Part shown: positions 43,376 through 51,876 of the stretch, one piece after another | How positions within the stretch are numbered: position 1 is the stretch's first letter | Layout: each line of letters starts with the position of its first letter | NCBI GenBank assembly: GCA_003569365.1 | Contig: BGOS01000006.1 | Location: forward strand, 124,001 to 188,000 | DNA from: Anaerolineaceae bacterium | Lineage (GTDB): Bacteria; Chloroflexota; Anaerolineae; Anaerolineales; UBA11657 | Length of the DNA stretch: 64,000 nt | Reading direction: 5' to 3' | Position numbers and translations under genes: made by a program | The notes under the pieces: model-generated | Seen by the model: only the letters and a program-made list of their open reading frames with translations | The model's database searches: none | What the model was told of the DNA's origin: nothing

Positions 43376-44431
43376 CTAATCCATCAGCCAGCAGGCGTGC
43401 GCCGGAAAGCTGAGCACCACCTGCGCATCCACGGCGGGCAGCACCAGCTTGCGCTCGTTGAACATGTCCACAGACAACTCCACCGCTCCCACGCGCACGC
43501 GCACCCGCACTACGTTCCCCAAAAAGTTGACGCTTAGCACGCGCCCGCTTAACCGGTTGGCACCCGCCCCGCCAAGCACCAGTTCTTCCGGCCGGATTGC
43601 AAGGCGCGCACTGCCAGCTTGTTTGTTCGGCGCGGGCTGGCTGCTTGCCAGAGCCGTGCCTTCAAACGTGCAGGCGCCCGTGGCTGCATCGGTAACCTGC
43701 ACCGGCAGCAAATTCAAGTGCCCCACAAAGGACGCGGTGAAAGCCGTGCGTGGATAGTTGTAGATTTCAAATGGCGTGCCCACCTGCTCAATGCGGCCCA
43801 GATTCATCACCACAATCCGATCAGAAAGTGAAAGCGCCTCTTCCTGGTCATGCGTGACATATATGGTGGTCAGCTTTAGTTCCTGTTGAATGCGCCGGAT
43901 CTCCGAGCGCAGCTCAATGCGGATCTTGGCATCCAGCGCCGAAAGCGGCTCGTCCAGCAGCAGTAACTGGGGCTGGACTGCAAGCGCACGCGCCAGCGCC
44001 ACGCGCTGCTGCTGGCCGCCCGATAGTTGGTGCGGATAGCGGCGCCCGTAGTCCGGGAGCCGGATCAACTCCAGCATCTCTGCCACGCGCGCTTGCATCA
44101 GCGCTGCTGGCTGCCCCGCCACGCGCAGCCCAAAGCCAACGTTCTCTGCAACCGTCATGTTTGGAAACAAAGCGTAAGCCTGAAACACCATGCCCACGTT
44201 GCGGCGATTCGCAGGAACGGAACTTACCTCCGCACCATTGATGTGCACGCTACCCGCATTCGCCTGCTCGAAACCCGCAACCACGCGCAGCGTTGTGGTC
44301 TTGCCACATCCACTCGGACCCAGAAAGGAAATAAATTCCCCGCGCTCGACGCTCAGACTGAAGTCGTCAACCGCCGCACCGGCACCTTGCCCAAAGTGTT
44401 TTGTAATGCCGCTAATCTCAAGAAATGCCAT
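43376..44431 (-). CDS. ABC transporter ATP-binding protein (PotA/FbpC/PhnT-like)
   Basis: 351-residue ATPase of a substrate-binding-protein-dependent importer. Walker A is GPSGCGKTTTL near residue 38, the ABC signature LSGGQQQRVALARAL near 138, Walker B LLLLDEPLSALD near 155 and the switch His in VTHDQEEAL near 200. A TOBE domain occupies the last ~110 residues. Its position after two permease genes and a solute-binding protein completes an importer whose proteins belong to the iron/polyamine/2-aminoethylphosphonate group. Confidence 0.92.
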   Translation of the reverse strand: MAFLEISGITKHFGQGAGAAVDDFSLSVERGEFISFLGPSGCGKTTTLRVVAGFEQANAGSVHINGAEVSSVPANRRNVGMVFQAYALFPNMTVAENVGFGLRVAGQPAALMQARVAEMLELIRLPDYGRRYPHQLSGGQQQRVALARALAVQPQLLLLDEPLSALDAKIRIELRSEIRRIQQELKLTTIYVTHDQEEALSLSDRIVVMNLGRIEQVGTPFEIYNYPRTAFTASFVGHLNLLPVQVTDAATGACTFEGTALASSQPAPNKQAGSARLAIRPEELVLGGAGANRLSGRVLSVNFLGNVVRVRVRVGAVELSVDMFNERKLVLPAVDAQVVLSFPAHACWLMD

Positions 44432-44446
44432 GAGTACTCCGCCGGG

Positions 44447-45241
44447 CTAGCGGCCAATGGGCTGCAAGCGCACATCGCCCCGGCTCACAAGTTGAATGAT
44501 TCCCAAACAGATCCAAGTGAGACCAAAACTTAGGATCCCAAGCGCGGCCGGCTCGTAAGCCTTGCCGCCCCCAACAACCACCATGTACGGCCCCAGCGCC
44601 GGGCGCACCAAAAAATCCGCAAGAATTAGTTCGCCCACAACCGTGGCAAATGTAATCAGCGAGCCACTCAGAATTGCAACCCGCAAGTTAGGCAAAATAA
44701 CACTCAGGAGCACTCGCAGCCAGCCGGCCCCCAAGCTTTGTGCCGCCTCTGTCAGCGTGCGCACATCAATCGCGCGCATGCCCACATCCACCGCCCGGAA
44801 CATAAACGGCATCGACAAAATAACATAACCCGCCGTGATTAAAATATCGGTGGTGAACTCCGTTTGCGTCATGCGAAAGGGCGGCCGGCTAAAGGTGCGA
44901 ATCAGGCCAAACACAAGCACAATCACCGGAATGATGAAGGGCAGCAGGGTCAGAAGTTCAACCACCGGCCGCAGGCGCGGCAATTTTAGGTGGATCCAGT
45001 ATGTTGTGGGCACAAAAAGCATGATGCTCACAATCACAGTAATCACGCCCATGGTGGCCGAGTAACGGAAGCTCTGCAGGAACTTGGGATCGGCAAAAAC
45101 TTTTTGGTACGCCAGAAAGGTGATCGCACCGCGCTTCATGCGCAGCGAAAAATCAAAAGTACCCCAAAGCGGCACGAAAAAATAGAGCGTGGCAACCGTC
45201 ACCCACAGCCATGTCCACGGGTTGAATCTGCTTTTCGTCAT
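44447..45241 (-). CDS. ABC transporter permease (second subunit)
   Basis: 264 residues, about six transmembrane segments, with the EAA-loop in TEAAQSLGAGWLRVLLSVILP near residue 180. The ATG at 45241 overlaps the first permease stop as ATGA. Belongs to the PotC-like permease type. Pairs with the permease upstream. Confidence 0.88.
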   Translation of the reverse strand: MTKSRFNPWTWLWVTVATLYFFVPLWGTFDFSLRMKRGAITFLAYQKVFADPKFLQSFRYSATMGVITVIVSIMLFVPTTYWIHLKLPRLRPVVELLTLLPFIIPVIVLVFGLIRTFSRPPFRMTQTEFTTDILITAGYVILSMPFMFRAVDVGMRAIDVRTLTEAAQSLGAGWLRVLLSVILPNLRVAILSGSLITFATVVGELILADFLVRPALGPYMVVVGGGKAYEPAALGILSFGLTWICLGIIQLVSRGDVRLQPIGR

Positions 45242-46173
45242 CGCCTGAGCCAGCGCGAGGTGCGCCGATCGAGCACCGTATACAACGCAATGCAAACAGC
45301 CATCACCACCACCATGCCGAACGCCAATGCATAGCCAAGGTTGGTGTCGCCCAGCACATCACCGCGAATTTGCTGCCCGATGACAATGGTGACAAGCAAA
45401 ATGCTGCCGCCGGTAAGCGCCTGCGCAGTGGCATAGGCACCAAAAGCGCTGCCAAAGAGCAGCAAGGTGGCGCCCAAAATCGAAGGCAGCAAAACCGGAA
45501 AGCCAATATGCCACCAATACTGCCACGCGCTGGCACCCAGATTTTCCGCAGCTTCGCGCCATTCGCGCTTCAAACCTTCAATCGCCGGTGTAATGACAAG
45601 CACCATCAATGGAAATTGAAAATAGGTGTAGGTGACTGCAAGCCCGACAGTACTGTAGAGACTAAAGCCGGCTTCGTACGGATCCAACGGGCACACCTTG
45701 CTTGCATCCGCAGCGCTATAACAAATGCTCTTCAGGATGGCGGTAACAAACCCGGTGCGGCCCATCGTGGCAATAAATGCAAAGGCCAGCGGCACGCCGC
45801 CAAAATTGGCGGCCAAACCGGAAAAAGTAAGCAGCATGCTGCGCACCCAGCGCGGCGCCGCGCCCATGGTGATTGCATATGCCACAAAGAAACCCAGCAC
45901 CCCGCCACTTAGTGAGGTAATCAAGCTCACTTCAAGGCTGGTTCTATAAGCCTTGAGGATGTAAGGGGAGAACAGGCCTTGGATGTTTACAAGCGTGAAG
46001 TTGCCCTTTGCATCCTGGAACGCACCCGCGAATAAGTTTGTGGCCGGAAATATCAGGAACGCTATGATGAAGACGAAAAACGGCAGTACGCCAAGGTAAG
46101 TCCACACCGCCGCAAGCTTGAAGCCAGCCCGCGGCTGTAACCTTGCAAGGCGCGTGTCAGCAATTTCAGCCAT
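45238..46173 (-). CDS. ABC transporter permease (first subunit)
   Basis: 311 residues from the ATG at 46173 (an earlier start at 46230 would add 19 residues). About six transmembrane segments; the EAA-loop is EWREAAENLGASAWQYWW near residue 210. PotB-like. Separated from the solute-binding protein gene by a hairpin and ~180 bases, but in the same direction, and coupled to the second permease. Confidence 0.88.
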   Translation of the reverse strand: MAEIADTRLARLQPRAGFKLAAVWTYLGVLPFFVFIIAFLIFPATNLFAGAFQDAKGNFTLVNIQGLFSPYILKAYRTSLEVSLITSLSGGVLGFFVAYAITMGAAPRWVRSMLLTFSGLAANFGGVPLAFAFIATMGRTGFVTAILKSICYSAADASKVCPLDPYEAGFSLYSTVGLAVTYTYFQFPLMVLVITPAIEGLKREWREAAENLGASAWQYWWHIGFPVLLPSILGATLLLFGSAFGAYATAQALTGGSILLVTIVIGQQIRGDVLGDTNLGYALAFGMVVVMAVCIALYTVLDRRTSRWLRR

Positions 46174-46298
46174 GCGGTAATAGGTGCAAAACGGCACCGG
46201 TCGAAACACCTGATGCAACAGGGGCGGCATTCATCCAAATCAAATTATAACTGGCGGCTGGTAGGCATTGCACGCTTGAGTCACACCACCGGGAAAAC

Positions 46299-46330
46299 AA
46301 ACGGCCCGGCAAAAGCTGCCGGGCCGTGTT
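46299..46330 (-). terminator. Hairpin between solute-binding protein and permease genes
   Basis: ACGGCCCGGC and GCCGGGCCGT make a perfect ten-base-pair stem with a seven-base loop, followed on the minus strand by TTGTTTTC. It is 24 bases after the solute-binding protein stop. Such hairpins usually limit read-through so the binding protein is made in excess over the permease. Confidence 0.6.
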
Positions 46331-46353
46331 CCAACCAATTTCAAAGAACGGGC

Positions 46354-47598
46354 TTACGGGGCCTTTTTGATGTCAAGACCAACTACGGTGTCCCATTTCT
46401 CCTTGATGTTTGCACGCGCAGCTTTAAGTTGAGGTCCCTTGGGGACCACTGAAGTCTCGATGATTTTCGGATCAGGCAATTTTGCCTTGATGTCATCTGG
46501 GACAACATTGCGAGAGATCATATCTGCAAGGCGGGATGGCGTGCAGTAACCTTTCATCCAAGTCAGCTGGCCGACGTCGGAATAGAGGTACTCTTGCCAC
46601 AAGCGCGCCGCTGCCGGATGCGGAGCATAGGCACTAATCGCCTGCAAATAGTACCCACCCCAGTTCACGGATGAAGGATAAACAATCTCAAGCGGAGGAT
46701 TGCCTGCAAACGTATCAGCATTGGCAAGCGCCAGATAGTTCCACTGGAAGGTAATTGGTGTTTCGCCCTTCGCAATCGTTCCGCTGCCAGCAATCAACGG
46801 CAATAAATTACCGGAGGCGTTTAGCTTCTTGAAGAACTCAAGGCCGGCCGTGGTGTCATCCAGCGTACCACCGCTGGCCATGCCGGCGGCAAAGACGCTC
46901 TGGGCTGCCTGGTTTGAAGCGCGCGGATCCCCTGCCAGCGCAACCTGCCCTTTGTACTTTGGATCAAGCAGATCAGCCCAGTCCTTGGGCACATCTTTCA
47001 CCACGTCGGTGTTCACTTCAAAGACCATCACACCGTTGTAATCCACAACGTAGTAGCCATCCGGGTCCTTGTCGCCAACAATTGTGTCCCATGTGGCAAC
47101 CTTATAAGGGGCCAGAAGGCCTTCTTCTTTGGAAGTTGGACCATACGCAGGACCGACGTCAATTACGTCCGGCGCCTGCGGGCCTTTGTTTTCTTTGTTG
47201 TCTTTGATGGCCTGAATCTCGTCAGCGGAACCACCATCCGGGTTGAGTGAATTGACCTTGATACCGTACTTGGCAGAGAAGGTATCAATCATCTCACCGT
47301 AGTTGCACCAATCAACAGGCAGCGTGATCACGTTCAGCGCACCCTCAACCTGCGCCGCAGCCGTCAGGTCATCCATGTTACCGGCTGCTGTGGCAACACT
47401 CCAATCCACCGCCGCCGCCGGCACAAACGGTACATCCGTCGCCGGCACTGCGGGCACTTTGGTTGGCTCTGGAGCGGGAGCAGCTGCAACCGGCTCTGGC
47501 GCGGGAGCCGGCGCTGCACAAGCACCCAGCACCAATGCGCTTACAAGAAAAATTACACCAGCAATCTGCATGTTTTTGTGTTTAGTTTGCATTTTCAC
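46354..47598 (-). CDS. ABC transporter solute-binding lipoprotein
   Basis: 414 residues. The N-terminus is a lipoprotein signal peptide ending in LGAC (Cys about residue 27), followed by an Ala/Pro/Glu-rich linker of ~35 residues. The mature part has the family 1 extracellular binding-protein pattern seen in iron, polyamine and 2-aminoethylphosphonate receptors (VITLPVDWCNYGEMI, WADLLDPKYKGQVALAGDPR in parts). Adjacent phnX and phnW suggest a phosphonate ligand, though polyamine or an amine is also possible. Confidence 0.88.
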   Translation of the reverse strand: MKMQTKHKNMQIAGVIFLVSALVLGACAAPAPAPEPVAAAPAPEPTKVPAVPATDVPFVPAAAVDWSVATAAGNMDDLTAAAQVEGALNVITLPVDWCNYGEMIDTFSAKYGIKVNSLNPDGGSADEIQAIKDNKENKGPQAPDVIDVGPAYGPTSKEEGLLAPYKVATWDTIVGDKDPDGYYVVDYNGVMVFEVNTDVVKDVPKDWADLLDPKYKGQVALAGDPRASNQAAQSVFAAGMASGGTLDDTTAGLEFFKKLNASGNLLPLIAGSGTIAKGETPITFQWNYLALANADTFAGNPPLEIVYPSSVNWGGYYLQAISAYAPHPAAARLWQEYLYSDVGQLTWMKGYCTPSRLADMISRNVVPDDIKAKLPDPKIIETSVVPKGPQLKAARANIKEKWDTVVGLDIKKAP

Positions 47599-47986
47599 TC
47601 CTAATACTAATTACTGAAAAAAATTCACACTGCCAAACTGGGAGCGGGCTGAGTTGGTAAACCTGATAAGCGCTGCCTCCTGATAATCGAAACCGACCCG
47701 TATCCTAGCACCTTATGGGGTAATGAAGCTCAAGATTGGATTAAATAAAAGCCAACGGCTGCGCTAAATCTAGAAGCTTTGGTTCACGTGAATTGCTCAG
47801 GCGCAGGCTGGTACTATAACACAATCAGGCAGCTACCCGAAAGCGAAAGCGCGCAGGATGGGTACAGTCTGGCCGCAGCCGGATGCAATCCGATTACATG
47901 CGAATGCACCGCAAACGCGGGCTGGATTTCGCACAAACGCCCCGTCAAATTCGCACGCTTCAGACGCCGCACGCCTGCCCGCCAGG
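47599..47986 (-). other. Intergenic region upstream of the binding-protein gene
   Basis: No gene seen. On the minus strand a predicted extended -10, TGT-TATAGT (47813-47821), directs transcription toward the binding protein. A ten-base palindrome, TTCACGTGAA (47783-47792), lies about 15-25 bases downstream of the inferred start and could be an operator. A weak AGCC-GTT-GGCT hairpin with a T-run follows. The region is more AT-rich than the flanking genes. Confidence 0.4.
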
Positions 47987-48826
47987 CTACGGCCGCTCGC
48001 CACGCCGCAGCCGCGCATTGATGTCATCCAGCACTGCGGGTACATCCCAAATGCCGTCCACAACATAGTGGGCGCCACACTGCGCCATGCGGCCGTAAGC
48101 CCGGTCCAGCTTGCGCTTGAGTTCATCAGCCGGCGCATTTCTAACTTCCGCGTGATTCAGGCCGACCTCATTGCCGGTTAGCGCGAGTCCGATCGTCCAC
48201 ATATTGCAATTGAGGCCCTCTTCAATTCCGGGCAGTGTGTCATCAACCTTAACCATCGCCTCCATCGGGAAGATGCCGAGGTTCATCGCGTTTTGCACGC
48301 ACATCCATGGTTCCGGGCGGCCCGCGGGCACATCGGTCGCGCAAACCGTCGAGTCGGGTGCGTAGTTGCGCTTCTTGGCCTCATGCAGCAACAGCTTCAT
48401 CATCTCACCGGTGTAGCCGGTGGTGGAGCCGATCTTAAGTCCGCGCTTGCGAAAATCCGCAACGGCCTCAAGCGTGCCCGGTATCAGGTCCGCATAATCC
48501 GCCAGGCATGCCAGCTGCAGCGGAATAAAATCCTGAAACATGCCCTCAATGTCATCTTCGTTGGGCTGCCGGCCAAGGGCTGCCTGCCAGCGCTGGTTCA
48601 CTTCCGGCAGCTGTGAGATCTTGCGAATATGAACTTTCTTGTGCGCGCCCATTGGCACACGCGCCTCGTCCACTGCAATCGGCACACCCTTGCGCCGGTA
48701 CACTTCCACGAAGACGGTGGCGGGGGCATAACAGCCATAGTCCATGGTTGTGCCAGCCCAGTCCAGCAGGATGCCTTTTAGCGGCCCGCGGTACTGGCGT
48801 TGAAAATAGAAATCCATTGGGTCCAC
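47987..48826 (-). CDS. phnX: Phosphonoacetaldehyde hydrolase
   Basis: HAD enzyme that cleaves the C-P bond of phosphonoacetaldehyde to acetaldehyde and phosphate. 279 residues. The nucleophile Asp is in LLDWAGTTMDYG (about residue 22), and PMGAHKKVHIR near 60 has the Lys that forms the Schiff base with substrate, the hallmark of PhnX. TGYTGEMM and VKVDDTLPGIEEG complete the HAD motifs. Shares direction and likely transcript with phnW, 77 bases upstream. Confidence 0.95.
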   Translation of the reverse strand: MDPMDFYFQRQYRGPLKGILLDWAGTTMDYGCYAPATVFVEVYRRKGVPIAVDEARVPMGAHKKVHIRKISQLPEVNQRWQAALGRQPNEDDIEGMFQDFIPLQLACLADYADLIPGTLEAVADFRKRGLKIGSTTGYTGEMMKLLLHEAKKRNYAPDSTVCATDVPAGRPEPWMCVQNAMNLGIFPMEAMVKVDDTLPGIEEGLNCNMWTIGLALTGNEVGLNHAEVRNAPADELKRKLDRAYGRMAQCGAHYVVDGIWDVPAVLDDINARLRRGERP

Positions 48827-48903
48827 TCCTAAAGAATATTTTGCGGATGCTCTATATTTTACACGCTGCGTAGTTGCCCCGGCGCAAAGCGCAGCAAACG
48901 CGG

Positions 48904-50034
48904 CTAAGCTTCAAAGTTCATCTCAAGTTTAACCGCGCGGATGGCTGCCAGCAGCGCAGCAAAGTCGGCCGGGAACAAGCGCCCAATGCAGCCGATGCGA
49001 AAGCAGTCTGCATTGCTGACCTTGCCCGGATAAATCACATAGCCCTTGTCGCTCAAGCGCGAATAGAACTCCTCAAACTCAAACCGCGGATGGTCAGGAA
49101 ATCTGAACGACACGATGATATGCCCCTGATCCTGCGGCTGCAGGTATTCCTTGAAGCCGAGGCTGCGCATGCCCGCGACGAGCGTCTGATAGTTTTTGGA
49201 GTAGCGCTGCGCGCGCGCAATCACGCCGCCTTCAGCCACCAGCTCGTCCAGCGCCTGATGGAACGCAAGCAGCGCGTGCGTGGGCGGTGTAAAGCGAAAC
49301 TGGCCGTTGGCTTCCAGCGCCTTCCACTGCCCAAACACATCGAGGCTCAAGCTGCGCGCCCGGCCCTCGCATTCCAGAAGCGCAGCGCGACTGGCGAGTA
49401 TCAGGCCAAAACCCGGTACACCCTCAATACATTTGTTTGCCGAAGATACAAGGAAATCAATTCCTGTCTTGTCCGGCTCAAGTGGCATGCCGCCAAAGCT
49501 GCTCATGGCATCCACAATAAAACGGCGCTTGTGGCGCTTCACCACAGCGCCAATCTCATCGATGGGGTTGATCATGCCGGTGGTAGTCTCAGAATGAACC
49601 AGTGCCACGTGCGTCAGCGCCGGATCCTGCGCCAGCGCCGCTTCCACATCGGCAGCCGTTGGCTTGGCGTCTTCTGGGTAGGTCAATATGGTTGCATCAA
49701 TCTTGTGCACCTTGGCAATTTGAATAATGCGCTGCCCGTAAGCGCCATTGCTGATGGCCAGGAGTTTGCCTTGGGCGGAAACGGCTGAAGAGATAACCGC
49801 CTCGACGCTGTATGTGCCGCTGCCCTGCATAATCACACACTCATAATCCGGCGCTGCCACGCCGGCAAGTGCCAGCAGTCGCTGGCGCACATCACGGACG
49901 AGGTTGACAAAGGCGGAGTCGCGCGAGCCAAGGTCACGCAGCATGGCCTGCTTTACGCTGCGGCTGGTGGTAAGCGGGCCGGGCGTGAACAACGGTTTGT
50001 CGTTGGCAGAGGCAATGTAGTTACTATGTTCCAT
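48904..50034 (-). CDS. phnW: 2-aminoethylphosphonate--pyruvate transaminase
   Basis: PLP enzyme transferring the amine of 2-aminoethylphosphonate to pyruvate, giving phosphonoacetaldehyde and alanine. 376 residues. The N-terminal FTPGPLTTSRSVKQAM and GSGTYSVEA near 70 are family-typical. The PLP Lys is in SSANKCIEGVPGF near residue 195. VHSETTTGMINP contributes to the cofactor site. With phnX it forms the complete phosphonatase pathway. Confidence 0.95.
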   Translation of the reverse strand: MEHSNYIASANDKPLFTPGPLTTSRSVKQAMLRDLGSRDSAFVNLVRDVRQRLLALAGVAAPDYECVIMQGSGTYSVEAVISSAVSAQGKLLAISNGAYGQRIIQIAKVHKIDATILTYPEDAKPTAADVEAALAQDPALTHVALVHSETTTGMINPIDEIGAVVKRHKRRFIVDAMSSFGGMPLEPDKTGIDFLVSSANKCIEGVPGFGLILASRAALLECEGRARSLSLDVFGQWKALEANGQFRFTPPTHALLAFHQALDELVAEGGVIARAQRYSKNYQTLVAGMRSLGFKEYLQPQDQGHIIVSFRFPDHPRFEFEEFYSRLSDKGYVIYPGKVSNADCFRIGCIGRLFPADFAALLAAIRAVKLEMNFEA

Positions 50035-50080
50035 TCTGTTTATCGTGGCAGGTCTGATAGCTCATCGGCACAGTTTTAGC

Positions 50081-50096
50081 CGGGCGGCGCCGCCCG
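50081..50096. repeat. 16-base perfect palindrome upstream of phnW
   Basis: CGGGCGGC followed by its exact reverse complement, GCCGCCCG, in the 178-base gap between the DUF47 gene and phnW. No T-run follows on either strand, so it is not an ordinary terminator. It could be a protein-binding site or a hairpin in the phnW leader. Confidence 0.4.
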
Positions 50097-50212
50097 AATG
50101 CAGCACGAGTGTGTGGCCCGCGGCTTACGCCGCATAAATTTACCACTAGTTGATGCGCGAAACCACACCACAGCGCGCGGCCGCCCGTACCAATCTCCTC
50201 CGGCGCCACAGT

Positions 50213-50839
50213 TTAGCTGCGCTTCACCACCACATCCGCAATTGCGTTGGCCGCCTGGTCGCCGCGGTCCGCCGCGTTCGAAAGGTGGCGGTAGATCTCA
50301 CGCAGCTTGAGCATGCTCACAACGTGGTCAATGTCACGCGGGTTGGCAAACAAGTCTGCGACCGCTTCGCGGTACACGCGCTCCACCCGGTTTTCCAGCG
50401 CCTTGGCGCGCATGGCGTGCTCGTTGGCCACGCCGGGCCGTTCCTGCAGCAGCTTTACGCCGCGATGCACTTCTGCGCCCGCCTCCACCAGCAGCGAGCA
50501 CATGCGCTCCAAAAAAGCATTCGGTGCCACACCCAGCAGCACCATCTCGTCCACGGTCGTGTCGGCGTAATCCACCATGTCATCGATGGCACGCGAGAGC
50601 GCAAACACATCCTCGCGGTCAAAGGGTGTGACAAAGTTTCGATTGAGCTCATCAATCAGAATCCGGCGCACTTCATCGGCCTGCTCTTCCACATTATGCA
50701 GCTCCGCGGCCACGGCGGTCAGGGGCTCGCGCATGTACTGCTGCAGCAGCAGCAGCCCGCGCTGCGTCAAGTCCGCCTGGCGCACAAGCAGTTCCACAAT
50801 TTGCTCCGGCTCCCGGCGCCGCCAAAACATCCACTTCAT
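50213..50839 (-). CDS. DUF47/PhoU-like phosphate transport accessory protein
   Basis: 208 residues, almost entirely helical, with the DUF47 pattern: FVTPFDREDVFALSRAIDDMVDYAD near residue 70 (in parts, PFDREDVFAL and DDMVDYAD) contains the metal-binding acidic motif, and HVVSMLKLREIYRHLSNAADR follows near the end. Homologues modulate Pit transporters. The gene starts four bases before the pit stop (ATGA-type overlap), the usual arrangement of this pair. Confidence 0.9.
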   Translation of the reverse strand: MKWMFWRRREPEQIVELLVRQADLTQRGLLLLQQYMREPLTAVAAELHNVEEQADEVRRILIDELNRNFVTPFDREDVFALSRAIDDMVDYADTTVDEMVLLGVAPNAFLERMCSLLVEAGAEVHRGVKLLQERPGVANEHAMRAKALENRVERVYREAVADLFANPRDIDHVVSMLKLREIYRHLSNAADRGDQAANAIADVVVKRS

Positions 50840-51819
50840 TGCGTTACCCCCGCCTGCCGCAACAGCAGGCTAAAAATCCCCGCCAGCAATGCCGACAGCG
50901 GAATCGTAAGCAGCCATGTCCACAGGATCTCCAATGCAACACCCCAGCGCACGCGGCGCACATTTTGGGCGGCACCCACGCCCATGATCGCGGCGCCGGT
51001 AATATGCGTTGTGCTTACCGGGACGCCGGTGAGCGCAGCGCCAAGAATCACCACGGCCGCTGTCGCCTGGCTCGCAAAGGCGTGCACCGGCCGCACAGTG
51101 TACATCCCCGAGCCCAGCGTGCGCATCAGCCGTCCGCCGCCAGTTAGCATGCCGGCAGCAGTTGCCACCGCACTGGCAGCCACCACCCAAACCGGCACCA
51201 CAAATCCCTGCACCAGCCCGCTCACGGAAAGGCCCAATGTGATAATGCCCATGCTGTTTTGCGCACTATTGCTGCCATGCGTTAGTGCCAGCCCCATAAA
51301 TGTAAAGCGCTGCGCACGCTTGAACCAAAGGTTGATCGATGGACTTGCTGCCTGTGCCAGCTCCAGCACCAGCTTCATAAACAGGTAGCCGAAAAGCATA
51401 CCGAGCAGCGGTGAAAGCAGCAGGCCTGCGTACACGGTGCGCAGCCCGGCCCATTGCAAGCTGCCCAAACCTGAGCTTGCGGCGGCCGACCCGAGGATGG
51501 CGCCCACCAAGGCATGCGCCCGCGAGGAGGGCATGCCCGTGTACCAGGTAATCAGCGCCCAGGTTGTGGCGCCCCAAATTGCGGCCAAAAAAACCGGCAG
51601 TGTTGCGGCACCGGGCAGCACCAACCCGCGGCCAACGGTGCGCGCAATTGCAGAACCAAATAGAAAAGGGCCGATGAGCATGGCGGCCGCAGTAAGCAGC
51701 AACGCCGGCCGCGCTGCCAGCGCGCGTGATGCAATCAGCGTCGACAGTAGTTTGGCGCTGTCGTGAAAGCCGTTCAGAAAGTCGAACAGCAGCACACTGC
51801 CGATCAGCGCAAACAGCAT
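50836..51819 (-). CDS. pit: Inorganic phosphate transporter, PiT family
   Basis: 327 residues, about ten membrane segments. The N-terminal PiT signature appears as FDFLNGFHDSAKLLSTLIAS and the second repeat as HGSNSAQNSMGI near residue 180. PiT proteins are low-affinity symporters of metal phosphate and can work in either direction. In this neighbourhood the enzyme PhnX releases phosphate, so uptake or efflux of excess phosphate are both plausible. Confidence 0.92.
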   Translation of the reverse strand: MLFALIGSVLLFDFLNGFHDSAKLLSTLIASRALAARPALLLTAAAMLIGPFLFGSAIARTVGRGLVLPGAATLPVFLAAIWGATTWALITWYTGMPSSRAHALVGAILGSAAASSGLGSLQWAGLRTVYAGLLLSPLLGMLFGYLFMKLVLELAQAASPSINLWFKRAQRFTFMGLALTHGSNSAQNSMGIITLGLSVSGLVQGFVVPVWVVAASAVATAAGMLTGGGRLMRTLGSGMYTVRPVHAFASQATAAVVILGAALTGVPVSTTHITGAAIMGVGAAQNVRRVRWGVALEILWTWLLTIPLSALLAGIFSLLLRQAGVTQ

Positions 51820-51876
51820 AGCGGCTAAGCCGGCCAGCTGCAGCTGCTTGAAAATCGCAACGGCTGTGCGCTGCGC

